From: Anticarsia gemmatalis | Lineage: Eukaryota > Arthropoda > Insecta > Lepidoptera > Erebidae | Length of the DNA stretch: 64,000 bases | Direction of reading: 5' to 3' | NCBI RefSeq assembly: GCF_050436995.1 | Contig: NC_134754.1 | Span: forward strand, 8,053,001 to 8,117,000 | Shown: one piece after another, positions 11,182 to 24,670 of the stretch | Position numbering within the stretch: the first letter of the stretch is position 1 | Layout: the number at the start of each line of letters is the position of its first letter | The notes under the pieces: generated by a model | Database searches by the model: none | Seen by the model: only the letters and a program-made list of their open reading frames with translations | Told to the model about the DNA's origin: nothing | Made by a program: the position numbers and the translations under genes

Positions 11182-12216
11182 GTATGTGTACATATTTTTT
11201 ATAACATAAGTTTTCTATTTATTATTTAATAAGCTTCTGCTTGCGACACCGAGTGAAAAAATATCAAATATCCCGGGGTTTAAAATATCCAACGTGTTCC
11301 AATGCAATCCCGTAAGTAGTGCCATGTTTGCATTTATAATAAGTGTAATTAAGAATTGCAAGACTAACCTTAAAGCCTTTTAATTTGACGCCATGAACGT
11401 TTACAACCGATATCGCAATAAGTGAAATCAAAAATGTATAAACAAATTTGAAAAGTTCATAATTTTCTATTGCAGATTTTAACCTTTTATTTCTATCATA
11501 ATAATATGTAATACTGTTACTGTGTATTACGATTTTATATGTTTCTTTATTATTTTCGCAAGTTCCGTCCAAATGTTAATATTTAGATATCACTAAATGA
11601 ATTAGCGTTAGGCGATAAATTAAGCAGTGTATTTTTAAATACTGGTTGAAGTCAAAAGTCAAACAAATAACGCGATAAAATTAGAATTAGACAACTATCG
11701 ATCTCATACTTATTAAGTATTGCAAATAACTCATTAACTGATACCAAAATCGTGTTTACTTTCGTACACATTTATATTTGTCACATTTCTTTTTTAATTT
11801 TTCATTACTAATAAAATATCTTACTTTAAACTTAGTGACTAAAGCAAGCAAGCTAGGATTGTCTATATTTATCAAAAAATTTATTTGTTTTAAAATCAAT
11901 TTTAAGTAAGTGTTTTAGCGCTACCAGAATCCAGCTAAGGACGTCTTATCTGATGATTTTATGCTTATAAAGGAAAATTTAAACTTTAGTTACGTTTACA
12001 ACATCCATGACATTAAGAAGGTCGTTCAAGGTTCACAAATAGGTAATAATCATAATCATTATCTTGTGTTCCACCTAAACAACTGAATCAGTCTCAATAT
12101 TTCATAGTACCGCTTATATACTCGTAATTATCGTTTGTCAACGCGTTCATACGTTTGATAAAACCTGACCTTTGTTATCAAATTCTTTCTTGTATTCACT
12201 TATATCGATTTATTTG

Positions 12217-12222
12217 TATATA
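12217..12222 (+). promoter_or_regulatory. Candidate TATA box of gene B
   Basis: TATATA lies 84 bp before the ATG of gene B, and a TCAGT initiator-like motif lies at 12259-12263. The TATA-to-initiator spacing (about 43 bp) is longer than usual, so this is a candidate only. Confidence 0.35.
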
Positions 12223-12300
12223 GCGTTACACATAAATGAGAAAACAAGTGTTTAATGGTCAGTTCTTAATTACTCCTCTTTTGGTTAGAACGTCTGCAAC

Positions 12301-15300
12301 ATGGATTTTAAAAGCTTCTTGCTGCTTGCATTTGCTCTTGTGTCGGCCAATGGACGTACGTAATAATTATATCATTTCGTTTTTTTTTAAAACAGATAGA
12401 ACATGTACAAACACATGTACATGAACATGTAAACAGATACAACAATTTTTTTTTGTGTTAATCTTGAGTCATTTTAAATTCATTGAAAATAGAATTACCT
12501 GCTTAAGTTGTTCCTTTATTTTGCTGCAGAAGCACTTTTCGAGCCATGTTACAAAGATGACATAAAATGCCTAAGTACTGCTTTGGAGGATTTCTTGTCA
12601 AAGACCTACGGTGGGGTCGCCAACTACAGTCTTGAGGCCATAGACCCATATGTCATCTCTTCTTTGGAAGTGGTTGCGGACGAAAACATGGGTTTGGTGT
12701 TCAATTTCAAGAACGCTAGACTGACTGGGATGAAGAACATGAAGATTCTTGATTACAAGTAAGTAACAGATGCTGTTTTTTTTTCATTACACCTTTATAC
12801 AAGGTAAAAAGCAAATTTACAAGTCTACGTGATTTTGAAAATGTTGAATAACAGAATGTCGTGTGTAGTTTTATATTCAAATGTATGCTGTAAATCGAAC
12901 AAATTCATGTTCACAAATCATAAAATCATTGAAGTAGAATTCAAATAACAACGTGGTACGAATATAAAATAACGTGATTTTTTTACTTCTTGATCTCTCT
13001 TTAACCTATTTTAAATTTTATGAATAATCTATTTATGTACCTTGCAAAAATTTCTTTGTTTTTGTAACATATAATGGAATATAGAACGCATCGAAGAATT
13101 GTATTAAGCATGGGTAATTTGATTGCACTTCCTTTAAAAAATGCTGGCATGAAATGAGTCAATACTTTACATAAGCCAAAACTAAGGTACAAATTTGATG
13201 GCAGGTGAGATTATTATAAAACACTATCTCTCTTAAAATAATAAACAGCACTATAATTACCGCGCAAAACAACACAAGATTTTCAAAAAAGGCTCAACAA
13301 TCTCTCGAATGACATAATTGTTGTTATCAATAAGGAAAAACAGTACTTATTTGTTTATCAGAATGAACCCTTATAATATTTATCACGACAATTAATTACA
13401 TAAACCTGTGTTAGATAATAACTTAGTATGAAAGATAGAATCATGTTAGTGGTAAAAAGTTACACAATTTTTCAAATTTTCCACAAACTATTTTAGAAGA
13501 TGTGTACAAATAAGGTCAACTAGACCCAACTTGTTTGTTGTGGTACTAATATTATTTACATATTTCCATGGTATGCCAATAAAATGGTATGATTTTAGAA
13601 CTCAAAATTAATGAAATATATAATTATGTTTTGCAGATATTATGCAATCATTTATCTGAACCCCAAATTGATATCAGGCACCAGTTGACAACAATGTATT
13701 TTTTACAATTTACACTTACATAAGTTGTTTACATTTAATTTCTAGATTAAAAAAGAAGTCTCATTATAACCTAAAATGCATTTTTGATAACACTAATTGT
13801 AGTTGTTTCAACTTTGTTATCTTGTAATGATAACTTTTTTTAGGATGGACACGGCCAAACAAACTGTTCTGCTCAAAATGAAGGTCAACTTGGAAGTAAA
13901 TAGTGATTTCCAGATTGGTCTGACTAAATCTAGCAGAACTTTGAGCGGTCCTTATTCTGCTTCAGCAAGTAAGTAAACGCCAAAGATGTATAAAATATTA
14001 GGTCGGGGAAAAAGTCTTTTCGCATTATTATATGTATATATGAACTTGTAATAAAATCTCTTTGGTTTCAAGAATCACAAATGAGTACACGGTTCATTAG
14101 GTTTCTTTCAGTGAGCTCGTTAGGTACCCAAATATCGAGCTTTTTTGTGTAGAGAAAAGATTTTATTACAAGTTCATACATACTATAATGCGAAAAGACT
14201 TTTCCCCCGATCTAATACGCATCTTTATGTTATATCTTTTGTTATTGACCCCATGTTTTTTGGATTGTCAATAATATGGGGCACACTACCAAGCTTCGGG
14301 CATTTATATAGCCTTACTAGCTGACCCGAAAAACGTTGTTTTGCCATAAAAATTAAAAAAAAAGTGTTACTTAGGGGCATGAAAAATAGATGTTGGCCGA
14401 TTCTCAGACCTACTCAATATGCTCACAAAGTTTCATGAGAATCGTTAAAGCCGTTTCGGAGGAGTACGGTAACGAAAACTGTGACGCGAGAATTGTATAT
14501 ATTAGATATTATTTTGCCGGACCTGCTTTTACTATCGGGATCATGGATGATTCCTAATTCTTCGTTATGTGATATCTGTAATTCCCACTCGGTTGTCACC
14601 ACTGTCATAAGTGTATTACTCTACTTTTTATGTATTACTTAGCAATAAGTTATATAAATAATTTTCGTATTTACAGTTGTTCACGAGACCATCAGTTACA
14701 GCTACAAACTGTTTACCGTCAATGGAGAAGACTATTATGAACTCGGCCCAGAAACCAGCATATGTGAAATTGTTGAGGAACCCAAAGTGACATTAGGAGC
14801 TGAATTGCAACAACAAGTTGCTAGTGGTAAGTACTAAGAAAACAAAAAAAAAGAACATAATATGGGTAGGTTATTACCATAGACCGCTATTGCCTTAAGC
14901 AGTGACAGTAGATCGGAGTCAACAAATTTTTGGATAGGGCTATTGGTGGTCGATCGTCTGATCTATGGATCAGTCGACTGAGTGTACTTTGCACTGCGTC
15001 TACGTTCTGTAGCTCTACCATGAGTTGGCAACTATAGTCTCCCGCAGACACTGTAGTTGAAAAAATGTATGAAAACTCGAACAGCGCCTCTAGCGGATAG
15101 TTAAGGTACCAACATTGCTACCATGAGTCACCATAGTTAGTAACGTGTAGTTAAATCAAACAACAGTGGATGTAGATTGGCTTTGTCGTTCATTCTTTCC
15201 GTACGATAATGGTACCATGAGTTACGAATTTGACAGATGCTGTAGTAACGAACTATTACTATAGTAGTTGCGGCACTCACCGACTTTGAGCTTCGTGAGA

Positions 15301-17159
15301 GCGTATTGTTTTACAAATAATTGAAGTTATTTTCCATTAAAAAATGTTCGGTAGAACAAATATTGGTTGTGATATGTTTGAAACTGCTGCATTCAAAGAT
15401 GAACGACGTGAACAAAGACATTTCAAAGTTGTATGCGTGAATTAAGTGGAAATCCCCTCAATCCCTCAATAATTGTAAAACAAAGTTTACAAAACTATAT
15501 CGACTAACAAAGAAGTGTTTATAGAATTATGTGATTTATTATGTCAACACACGGGTTTAAAATCATCTCAAAGAGTTTCATTAGCATCAAAGGTATGCCT
15601 GTTAAGGTTACCTTTGATTTGTATGTATGTATATTGTATCAGCGTGTTGTTGGGGAGGCGAACCATTTTTTTCCCAAGAGGCCACAAGGGTGATCATTGT
15701 AAAAGTTACTTCAGCTTTAAACCATGCAGTTTTTGCAAACATGTTCATAAAGTTTCCTAGGACGCGGCAGTAAAGAGGATTATTTAAACAAAGGTGAAAT
15801 TAAAATTAGTTGCTAATTAGAATCCTTGTTTAATTTTGAATTAGTTGTTAACTAGCACTAAAACGTAACTGAGGTGTTTTCTTTTGTCCCCGGCTGACAA
15901 TAAACAAAAAGCAATAACACAAAATCAAAAATACACGAAAACGTACCAAATTATATGTAAGCGACGACTTCTTATTTTTGGTGGTTAATACTACCATATC
16001 AATTTGAAACGTGTGTCGTATTTTCTCTCTGTCTGTCTTATGTGAATAGAAGGAGATAGAACTACAACACTCAAGCTTAGTCAAGTTACAGATTGAATGT
16101 TGACATTATGTCGCAAAACCACAGATTAAAAATCTTACTACGAACGATACAGTTTTAACTATAACGAGAGTAGTTAACGTCAACACAACTCATGGTACGA
16201 ACATTTAAGCCCACTGTTGTAGTTGCGTTCTCACGTTAACTACTCTAGTTAAGTAAGATGTTTTTACTACGCCAACTCATGGTAGAGCTACTGTCCGCTT
16301 CCTAGTAAAACTACTTATAGTTGGGTTTTTCGGCTGTATCTAAACTCACGAAGCATGCAAAAAGTAGGGTTTTCATATTCACTTTTAACCAGGTGAAATT
16401 CCCAATAATAGCAACTTTTGGGAAATAAATAATTGTTATAATTAGGTGATTAAGAATCACTTTATCACAGATATTCCTAACATACTATTGATCTATTAGC
16501 CGCAGGCGGTTTCGGAATTTTCCTTAAACATATCCGTGAAACTCCGTAAACACATGGATAGATCTGCTTACTACGGTTTGTTTCCATATTATTGTTTATG
16601 TTTACCGAAGATAACAAATGAGTGACAAACAAACTAAACTCCACATAGTATAACGTCATACAAAGTAATTATTACATTTGTGTTGTCTTAAAATTTTAAT
16701 GGAGTGTACACATCGACTAAGCAAAGTGACGTCATGATGTCAGTGACTATAATTCAAAGGAATCACGTCAGCGACTCGTAGCAAGTCGTCGACACTTCTT
16801 CCTTCTTAGACTCCTTGACGCATATTATAGCAACAAAATACTTTTAACTTGTATATTATTATTAGCTAAAAAATATATATATTTTTTGTTAAGAAAGTTT
16901 CTACCGATATTTAGACTGAATCAAAACTGAACAGTATTGCAACGTGGCTGCAAAACGAGATTTTAACATAATCTAATCATTTTAATTGTCAACAGATCAA
17001 GACGCAGTGAGTTTGAAGCCTCAATGGGAAGCTAACAAGGTGGCATTAAGAAAGAAGACCCTGTGCAAACTCGCGAACAGCGCATTTGTGACCGTCATCC
17101 AAAACTTAAGGTCTTTGGCGAAAATCGTCCCTAAAAAGAACTTCTTTAAAGATATTTAA
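12301..17159 (+). CDS. JHBP/takeout-family secreted protein B (5 exons, 240 aa)
   Basis: Exons at 12301-12355, 12530-12758, 13844-13968, 14677-14826 and 16996-17159 join in frame (phases 1,2,1,1) and end at TAA. Residues 1-18 are a signal peptide (FLLLAFALVSA). Cys25 and Cys32 sit in PCYKDDIKC. IDPYVISSLEV is the family's 'DP' segment, and Cys166 and Cys210 give the second disulfide of JHBP-type proteins. Exon 2 (FLSKTYGG, FNFKNARLTGMKNMKILDYK) is the most JHBP-like sequence in the window. The likely role is binding and carrying juvenile hormone or a related hydrophobic ligand outside the cell. A TATATA lies at 12217-12222 and AATAAA at 17162-17167. Introns 3 and 4 have taken in a mariner MITE, a Helitron-like fragment and a 1281-bp TIR element without touching the splice sites. 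Confidence 0.92.
13998..14215. mobile_element. Mariner-type MITE in intron 3 of gene B
   Basis: The 218-bp element has ~60-bp terminal inverted repeats starting TTAGGTCGGGGAAAAAGTC and ending with the complement (ACTTTTCCCCCGATCTAA). It is flanked by TA on both sides (13996-13997, 14216-14217). The ends match the cecropia-type mariner termini of moths. It has no transposase, so it is a deleted, non-autonomous copy. Confidence 0.85.
14317..14506 (-). mobile_element. Helitron-like short element in intron 3 of gene B
   Basis: On the - strand it ends GGGTCAGCTAG before T and starts TCTAATATATACAATTC. The interior (TTTCATGAGAATCGTTAAAG, GCCGTTTCGGAGGAG) is unrelated to the other Helitron family here but matches a repeat type I recognise as common in Lepidoptera. 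Family placement rests on the termini. Confidence 0.55.
15010..16290. mobile_element. 1281-bp TIR element in intron 4 of gene B, possibly PIF/Harbinger-like
   Basis: It has perfect 20-bp terminal inverted repeats (TAGCTCTACCATGAGTTGGC, 15010-15029 and 16271-16290) and a 3-bp target duplication CTG (15007-15009 and 16291-16293). The ACCATGAGT core recurs inside near both ends. Short open fragments remain inside: a 33-codon ORF from 15344, and a segment from about 15500 encoding FIELCDLLCQHTGLKSSQRV, which loosely recalls the start of Harbinger nuclease domains. CTG fits the CWG target preference known for some PIF/Harbinger elements. The family call is tentative; the element itself is clear. 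Confidence 0.7.
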
Positions 17160-17161
17160 GC

Positions 17162-17167
17162 AATAAA
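17162..17167 (+). terminator. Polyadenylation signal of gene B
   Basis: AATAAA begins two bases after the stop codon of gene B and a GT/T-rich stretch follows within 50 bp. If it is used, the 3' UTR is very short. Confidence 0.5.
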
Positions 17168-17716
17168 TGTGATATCAACAGTTACTTGTTAGAATTTTTA
17201 TTACTTTTTGCTTTTTTTTTTTTGGTCGGACTTGTTACCTTACTTACCATATGATTTTTATTATTGTGCGCTAAAGAATATAACCACACCCTTACCCATT
17301 TAAATTTACGTATTATTCATGGCACAAAATAAAAGTTAGTGTATTTCTATCTTTTCCCAAAGACATAGTTCATTCACTTACTAAAATTGGTTCTTGAGAT
17401 GCCATAAGCACGAACTCCGCTCCTAGTTACTTATTTCCCATTTTCCAAACACTTACCACACGCTCTTTTAATAAAGTATCACTAAATCATGAAGTGAAGT
17501 TGGCGTCATTAAAATTACGCCCGAATTCCACTACAGTCCATATTGCCGTCAGACGAGATAAATGGCCCAGGATTCGTTGCTAATGGCCTTTTTACGAAGG
17601 ATAATAAACACTGATATAACCTAAAAGCAAGTACAAGTTTATATACCACCTATTGTTACGTAAACTAAGGAAAAATGCCTTATGGCCGGATTCACTACTT
17701 CTAAACATCAGCTAGC

Positions 17717-17877
17717 GTAGTTAGTAGTGCCATTCTCTACAGTCGGTACTATCAGAGTTTGACACTTAGATTGTACTGCAAGAATAGTTTTTAAGACGCT
17801 CGCTAGAGGCTCATACAAAACAAAACTTCTCGATAGCTAGCTTCTCGGTAGTCGATAGTGGTAGAGAATCACGCTAC
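17717..17877. mobile_element. Palindromic MITE
   Basis: Same family as 7359-7529, with ends CCATTCTCTACAGTCGGTAC and GTCGATAGTGGTAGAGAATC. The interior is diverged and partly deleted. Confidence 0.6.
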
Positions 17878-20800
17878 TGATGGGATATTGACAGTTTTTT
17901 TAACACTAGCTGTCGCTTTTAATAACGTAATGAACATACGTCATCCTCACAACACAAAGCTAAATAACTTTGTAGTAAGTATCAAAAACAACTAGAATAT
18001 TATAACTGGTTGAACAGAGAAAGATTCATCGTATAATCCTGTATACGATTCTGTTTACAAATATTACTATTATAAACATCCTACAAAAAAGAACTTGTTT
18101 TTTCAAAAGGTACAGAAAAGCCTACGTAATAGCCTAGAGATACCTTTTATTTATTCCACATACATATTAAACATTACTGTATGACAGCTGACATCACAAC
18201 TCCGTTGACCTAATAGAAAAATGGTACCTAGACAAATATTGAAAGGACAGGAATAGATTAGGATTATGTACTTGGTCATAGGAAAAATATTTTATCTGGA
18301 AAAGGTACTGAATCTAGATCACGATATGAAGAATACAAATGTTTAATATTTTTACGATTTCTCTTTGAACAAAGGTTCATACAATAGACAGAAACAATAT
18401 TCAGACAAAGTTGTTTAAAAATAACTCTTCAAAATTTCAACGGAACGCTTTTAGAAAACATTGGTAGTTGGTGGTTGGTGTTTCTTTGGTACATTTTAGG
18501 AAGGGGACTTTTGTGTCCCTAAATGGATTTTATTTACCGATTTTGATTGCCATTGCTACGGTGATAGATATTTTTAAGAATATTTAGGTTCACTCGACTT
18601 ATTTAAAACATTTGAAAGCAAAACAAGTGTCAAACAATTTAAATATAATTATATGTAAGTAAGTATATAAGTATCCAAAAATCTCCTCACCACATAATAT
18701 CAAACATTATGTTGGGCACATAAATCTTTGATATGATATTGAATCATCAATACTGACACATATAATGCTCAAGTCTAATGGGAAGACCTATTAAACTAAG
18801 CATGTTGTTTTCATATAAGTATGAGACAATCTTTGGACTAATGACCTCCTGACTCGTAACTCAAGCGACCCGTGAAAGTGTAAGGTATCTTCATAATCTT
18901 ACGCATGTAATATGACAAACATGCTGTTTCAATGTGGTTACTGATCGGTGTGATGATGTGTAATGTAACGCGTTACAGCGAACTTACATGCAGTCGGGAC
19001 GGGGACATAAAGCGCTCCCAGCGAACAAATTAGACGTGTTATGATTGCTACACAACATAGGTATCGCGTAGAGCTGTCAAATACTCGAATCAATCGCTCG
19101 AATGTTAGGAACAAGTGACGCCGGCAAGCCGCATAACCGGCCAATTCGCCGGCACTGTTTATAGGAGCCCTTACACGGATTTTATAGACCAACAACTTAG
19201 TAGAGCGCCTTGCATGTAAAGTTCGCAGCTGGTAGAACTATTGAAAATCCAGAACTTAGTACATCAGTGACCCGTAGGGTCATGTAGCTGACAGTGCCTT
19301 TAATTATTATAACTATAACTTAGATAAGCCATGCATACCAAGACTCTCAACTAAGTAGTCACACTAAAGCAAACGGCTTTATATTTCGTGCTCGCTGCTA
19401 ATGATACATAACTTCGGTACATCGGTTAATACTCACTTTAAGATAAGTATTACAATTTTTTTTTAAATAAATTATCATAGTCTGTCAGACTGACGACAAA
19501 AAGTATTAAAACTCTAGTTTTATACCAAGTCCAAAATATAAGGTATAATGTTTTGCCCGCACCTTACAAACCCACATATTCCTAGTTACTGAACTTCTTG
19601 TTGATTCTAAGAATTGGCTAACGAGAAACTCAATAACACTTCATCCGATCTATGCACCCAGAACTACAAATCAACACAATCTGTACTACAAGTTTGCTTC
19701 AAAGCAAAATAAATATAAAAAAATATAACTTTACTGATTTATAATCGCATAGTAACGGACTGCAGTTATTAAATCAATACCTAAGTAAATACTTAGTAAT
19801 TAAAATTGTCTATAATATGTTTGTTTACCGATAATATCTTACACGTGTATGCTTGTTACGTATCAATGTTACAATGTCGACTTTTATGACGAAAGTGAAA
19901 ACTGTCGACGAGTGGTATTCCTCCAGTTGACGTCATTGTAACATGTGCCCGTGCACTGAACATTATGCACTTGCATATAATTATGTAAAGTTATAAGTTT
20001 AATCTTTGTTGCTATCGGGATAATAGGTGCGTAATATTTTTATGGCTTTATGTTTCTCTCTCTCTTTACTTCTCCAGATCTATATAAATTAAAATTAATC
20101 GCCCATAACTTTAATATGAATAACTAAACTTTATTGTACTTTTAATTCCTATTTTATCTTGTTTGTAACGAGGTCGGGACAAGGTTTGTATGAGATCAAA
20201 ATTTCCACGGGAATGGAATTAACGGGATAAAACTGTACTATCCCCGGACGGAGATGGGCCAGGCCGCTAGTGATAGATAAATATGTTTAAATACCCCCTT
20301 TTCTGCTAAACAAATTGAGTTAAAAACTTTATATGCATAGTAACATAAGAACGAGTTTCGAGTTTACTTGTCCGTAATCTGAAAGTCGAAAATATAATTA
20401 AGACTCCCGTAGGATGCAAATTCCCATGAACAACTGAAGCTGATTATAATTATGTTTAAATGCTTAATATACCTACTTTTTTCTACACAGTTCCCGGCAG
20501 CAAAGAGGAAGTAATAATCTGAAGCTACGCTCTTTCAGACAACAAAAGGAATATAATAATCCATAATTCCTTCATTGTATCTCATACATATGCCTTCGAG
20601 GCACAAGTAGCAATTAGTAACATATCCTCGAACATTACGATCGATCTCGAAACTCGATACGAAACATAATAAAAGTTTTTCCTTTGCCAGGTTATTTCTA
20701 GTGAAAGTAACACAATAGAGTTCACCGAAATTTCGGCCTCTTCGTCCCAAAATCCGAAAACCAATTTACAAACTCTATTCGAATAAAATTTTGGATAGTA

Positions 20801-22950
20801 TTGATATAGTGAGTTGGATTGCTCATACATTTTTAAGATAAGACCTACCTTTCTCGATCGAAGATTTGCCAAATATATCTTTTGAGTTTACTGCGTTCAC
20901 TTTGGAATCGCGTGATAAAATCTCATGCTATCAAAGGGTTTCAGTGAAATTGCGAGCGTAGAAAATAGAAGATTATTAAGGTGGATGGATTTTATAAAAT
21001 TATAGGTTAATTTTGATAACCATGATGATGTTGTAAGGCTTGTTTCATTATAAATTTGCCAGTAAAATTACCATATTACATTACCATACAACGTATTGAC
21101 CTAGACTTTGCAATAGACTCGCAGTTTTAAACTATTAAAAATTATAAGAAAAAATTTGGTTGTTAGAGCAATTTTATGATAATATAGTTTTGTATCTACT
21201 TTAAATCTGCAGCATAAATTTTATATCATACCAATAGCCACCCACATACGAGTACGTATCGAATTTTAAAATACCCAGTATTATCCATCACATACATATT
21301 CAATTTTGAATCTAAAAATATCTGGGCTGTTTTAAATATATTCTCATAATCCTTTCATTTACACAGGTCTCACTCCCACACATAATTATTATTCCTTCCA
21401 TCCCTCTGTAAAATAATGCCTAAAGCACAGAGAGCATAGGATCTATCTATCAATAACTGTCACAATAGTACATGGAGTGGTTTCAAGCTGACACTCCGTT
21501 ACTGCAATCTGCAGAACGATACATCATGTGAAATCAAATGCATCTCTATTGAAATGCCGCCTATATTCATACTCTCCTGGGTTTTGTGAAGCGCCTAAAG
21601 GAAGTTGTTTTAAGCGTTTTCTTGTTGGTTTCTTTTTCTATTCAGGCTCTCTTTCTACAAAGTCCTTTTTATATTCTTTCCTTATTTCTAAAACTTCGCT
21701 ATCTGGCTGTATGTCACCAGACTGTATCTCATTACCCGTGAAAGTTAGATAGTTACAATTTGCAATGATGTATTGCGCTCTTCAACATTGAATAAACAAA
21801 CTAAAAACCAGAAGAAAGGCTTTTGTTATAAGTGGTATGGGACCCTTGGTGCGGGAGCCCAAATTGCATTTGACGTGTGTTATATTATTTAATAAAATTT
21901 TCACCTCAGAAGAAGATGTTGAAATTCTCACATATCTAACTTAATGATCTAAATGCCCAAACCAGCTTCTGTAGGTCAGCGAACTAACCTGAGTGTTATT
22001 GTTATAGCGTAATAAAGCCTTAACGTAATGGTGTCTTTTTTACACAGCCGTATAAATTAATGACTCAAAGATGGGAGATCGTGTTATAATATAAGTTTCT
22101 TGGAAAAATATTTCGTTTTTATTATAAATGGATAATTTAAACGTACGATGGCGTTAAAGCATTTCTTTCAAATTACATTTTTCTAGGTATCAACAAAACA
22201 GTCCAGTTCGGAGAAATAAATTTCCATAATTTCCTTCAATTTCGCATTTAACAGGGAACTCAATAACATCGTTAAATTATTATTTATAGGAAGTCGTATT
22301 GTAAACGTAACACTTTACCATTTAGAAATTTACCTCGCTTATCTGACAATAATTAAAGGTTTTTGCGCTCTCAGCCTACATAAATTATCACCAAGCAATA
22401 CTGGTAAGTTCTTTGTGAGTCAGCAAACCGCAAACTTCATTAATCATCCTCAAAGTTCCAAGGAAATTATTTTACAAAGGCCTATTTCAGTATCACAGAA
22501 ACTGTTGGTAGATACTCGTAAGAAAAATTGAAGACATTTTTATATCTTAGTAAACGGAAATTGGAATTATAATTTAATCAAACAACTCGAAGAAAATTCT
22601 CGCCAGGTATGGCCGTATAATGAAAACAAAAACTCTGATATTTCTTTTTTTGTTGAACAAAAAGGACCAGCAAAATAAATAGGAATCCTTTTCTTGCGTA
22701 CGCTTTTAAAGGTTAGTTGTGTTACTAAACAAAGAATGTGGTGTAGGTACATTAGCGATGTAGGTTTATAGTACAGTTTAAGTACTTAAACCGAACCTCT
22801 TAATGGCTTCGATCAGTACAGGTATAAATAAATACTAGCTTTTTTAAATCAATATGATTATGTGCAATTTAAATAACACTGGAATATCGTTATATCATGT
22901 TTTTGAAACTGATTTTAATCGTCATAATACCTATCTTGTTGGTTCTGATC

Positions 22951-23107
22951 TAACAATTCCCGCACTAAGTGTTACTCTTGAGTAGCGGGGACTTTTACAA
23001 ACATACAAACAACATACACAATATACCACAAGACCCGAAACTACTATTTGTGGATGGCACAAATAATTGTTTGTGACCTGAACCACTCAATGCGCCACGG
23101 AGACATT
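22951..23107 (-). mobile_element. tRNA-derived SINE lacking box B
   Basis: Same family as 57161-57360: it shares CGGGGACTTTTACAAACATA, GGCACAAATAATTGT and the box A complement near its right end. The box B segment is deleted, so this copy cannot promote its own transcription. Confidence 0.68.
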
Positions 23108-24670
23108 AAAAAACATTGATGTGAGTCGAAATATACAAAAATATTTGAACAGTGATAGACACTAGGCTTTCCTAGTATAGTAAAGCTACCTTAATATCTT
23201 ATTACAATTGCAAATAATACTATAGGAACATTATTTTATCAAAATGGACATTCCTAATGTAATTTAATCAACAGTGATTGTAGACAAACGTCTAGAACAA
23301 TTGTCTTAGATGTTCCACGTGGATTTGATTACTTAGTCTATTCTTTAGATACACAATGAAGCACTAGGTCACATTGCGGTGGTCAGGGTATTTACTAGGC
23401 GTCCTGCTAAAACAAATAGTCCTTATTGATTTAGTCCGTCTTGATAGAAATAGTCTCTATTGGAAGGGTACAAGAAATAGTAATTTTAATAATCATATAT
23501 TTACTGTGTTTATTAGTTATCTACGAAAGAAAATTCATTTCTCGTTTATGGTATTTGCAATTCCTTATGAAAAGTTTTTTCAAAGACAAATCATGGCTAT
23601 CGGTTAACCTAAACCTGATCCTGTCAAATTAGTTCAAGCCGCCAGAAAGGCCTTCAACATCAGTTAAAGGCTGCTAACTTAAGTAACAAAAATCGGGACT
23701 GAGTTTTAACGTACAGCGCAAGCACCACATACAAGCGGCAAGGTTTCTTAACCCACTGATTGGTCACAGATCGATTGACGCCACTAACTTTGCTATGAAC
23801 GACAGAGGAATATATATTATTATCAAATAACTTATATTTTACATTCAACAAATAAACTTTTGTACAATTAATGTAAAAATAAATCGTCATTCTCATAAAT
23901 CACTTCAAAATCTTAACAAATGCAAAGTTCTCGACAAACATTGACTCAGTGTTGACAAAAACACCTTATTTATCGGCCATCGTCACGAGAATGCGCATTT
24001 TATTATCCTTTCCAAAAACTCATAAATAAAAAGGTACACGCTAAACTGTTGTGGCAATAAAATTTATTCACTCATTAGTCCCGTCTTATCAAGTGAGGAC
24101 ATATTACATGTACGATTATGTTTTAAAGTTGTTTGTGACTAAACCCTTTGAGTGCGCAATCATTCTTACCTCATGATAAAATCCTTTGAGTCAACAAACT
24201 TTGAACAACCCTATTGCGTAATGAACGACTGTTTTAAATTCTCCGAAATCTTGATTTAAACACATTTTAGTTAAGTTGATGAGGTAACGTTTTCTAATGA
24301 AATATAGGCATAATTTGACTAAATTAAAGGTCTATAAATTTAGATTGATTTATATTAGAATTTTTAACTCCTTCATCCTTACATATATTTTGTTACACAT
24401 CGTCTGTTATATGCAAAGGCGTATGACCCATATGTTTAGCCATATAATAATATGTACATACATGGTTAATCCCATGTCATAGAGAGTAACAGCAACAGCA
24501 ACAGCTTTCGCAATGTACCTGCTGAGCACGTGCTTCCTGGCTACTGTAGAGAATAATCTAATGTAAATAAAACCCGATCTGGAAATCCAACTCTAGACCT
24601 TAGGATCGGCAGTCGTATACATTACCGACCGCGTCGCATGTGCAGACTTCTTATGAATTTTATTAACCGA

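Noticed and set aside
11264..11572. 102-codon ORF on the - strand with a hydrophobic stretch (FVYTFLISLIAISVV)
   Set aside because: No recognisable domain, AT-driven composition, and no splice or promoter context. It lies in what may be a decayed takeout copy on the other strand.
20170..20290. Stretch with CCACGGGAATGG and CCCCGGACGG text resembling a retroelement end
   Set aside because: Too short and diverged to place in any family.
24514..24560. ATG with a short hydrophobic run (MYLLSTCFLATV) resembling a signal peptide
   Set aside because: The frame ends after a few codons with no good donor, and no takeout-like exon follows.
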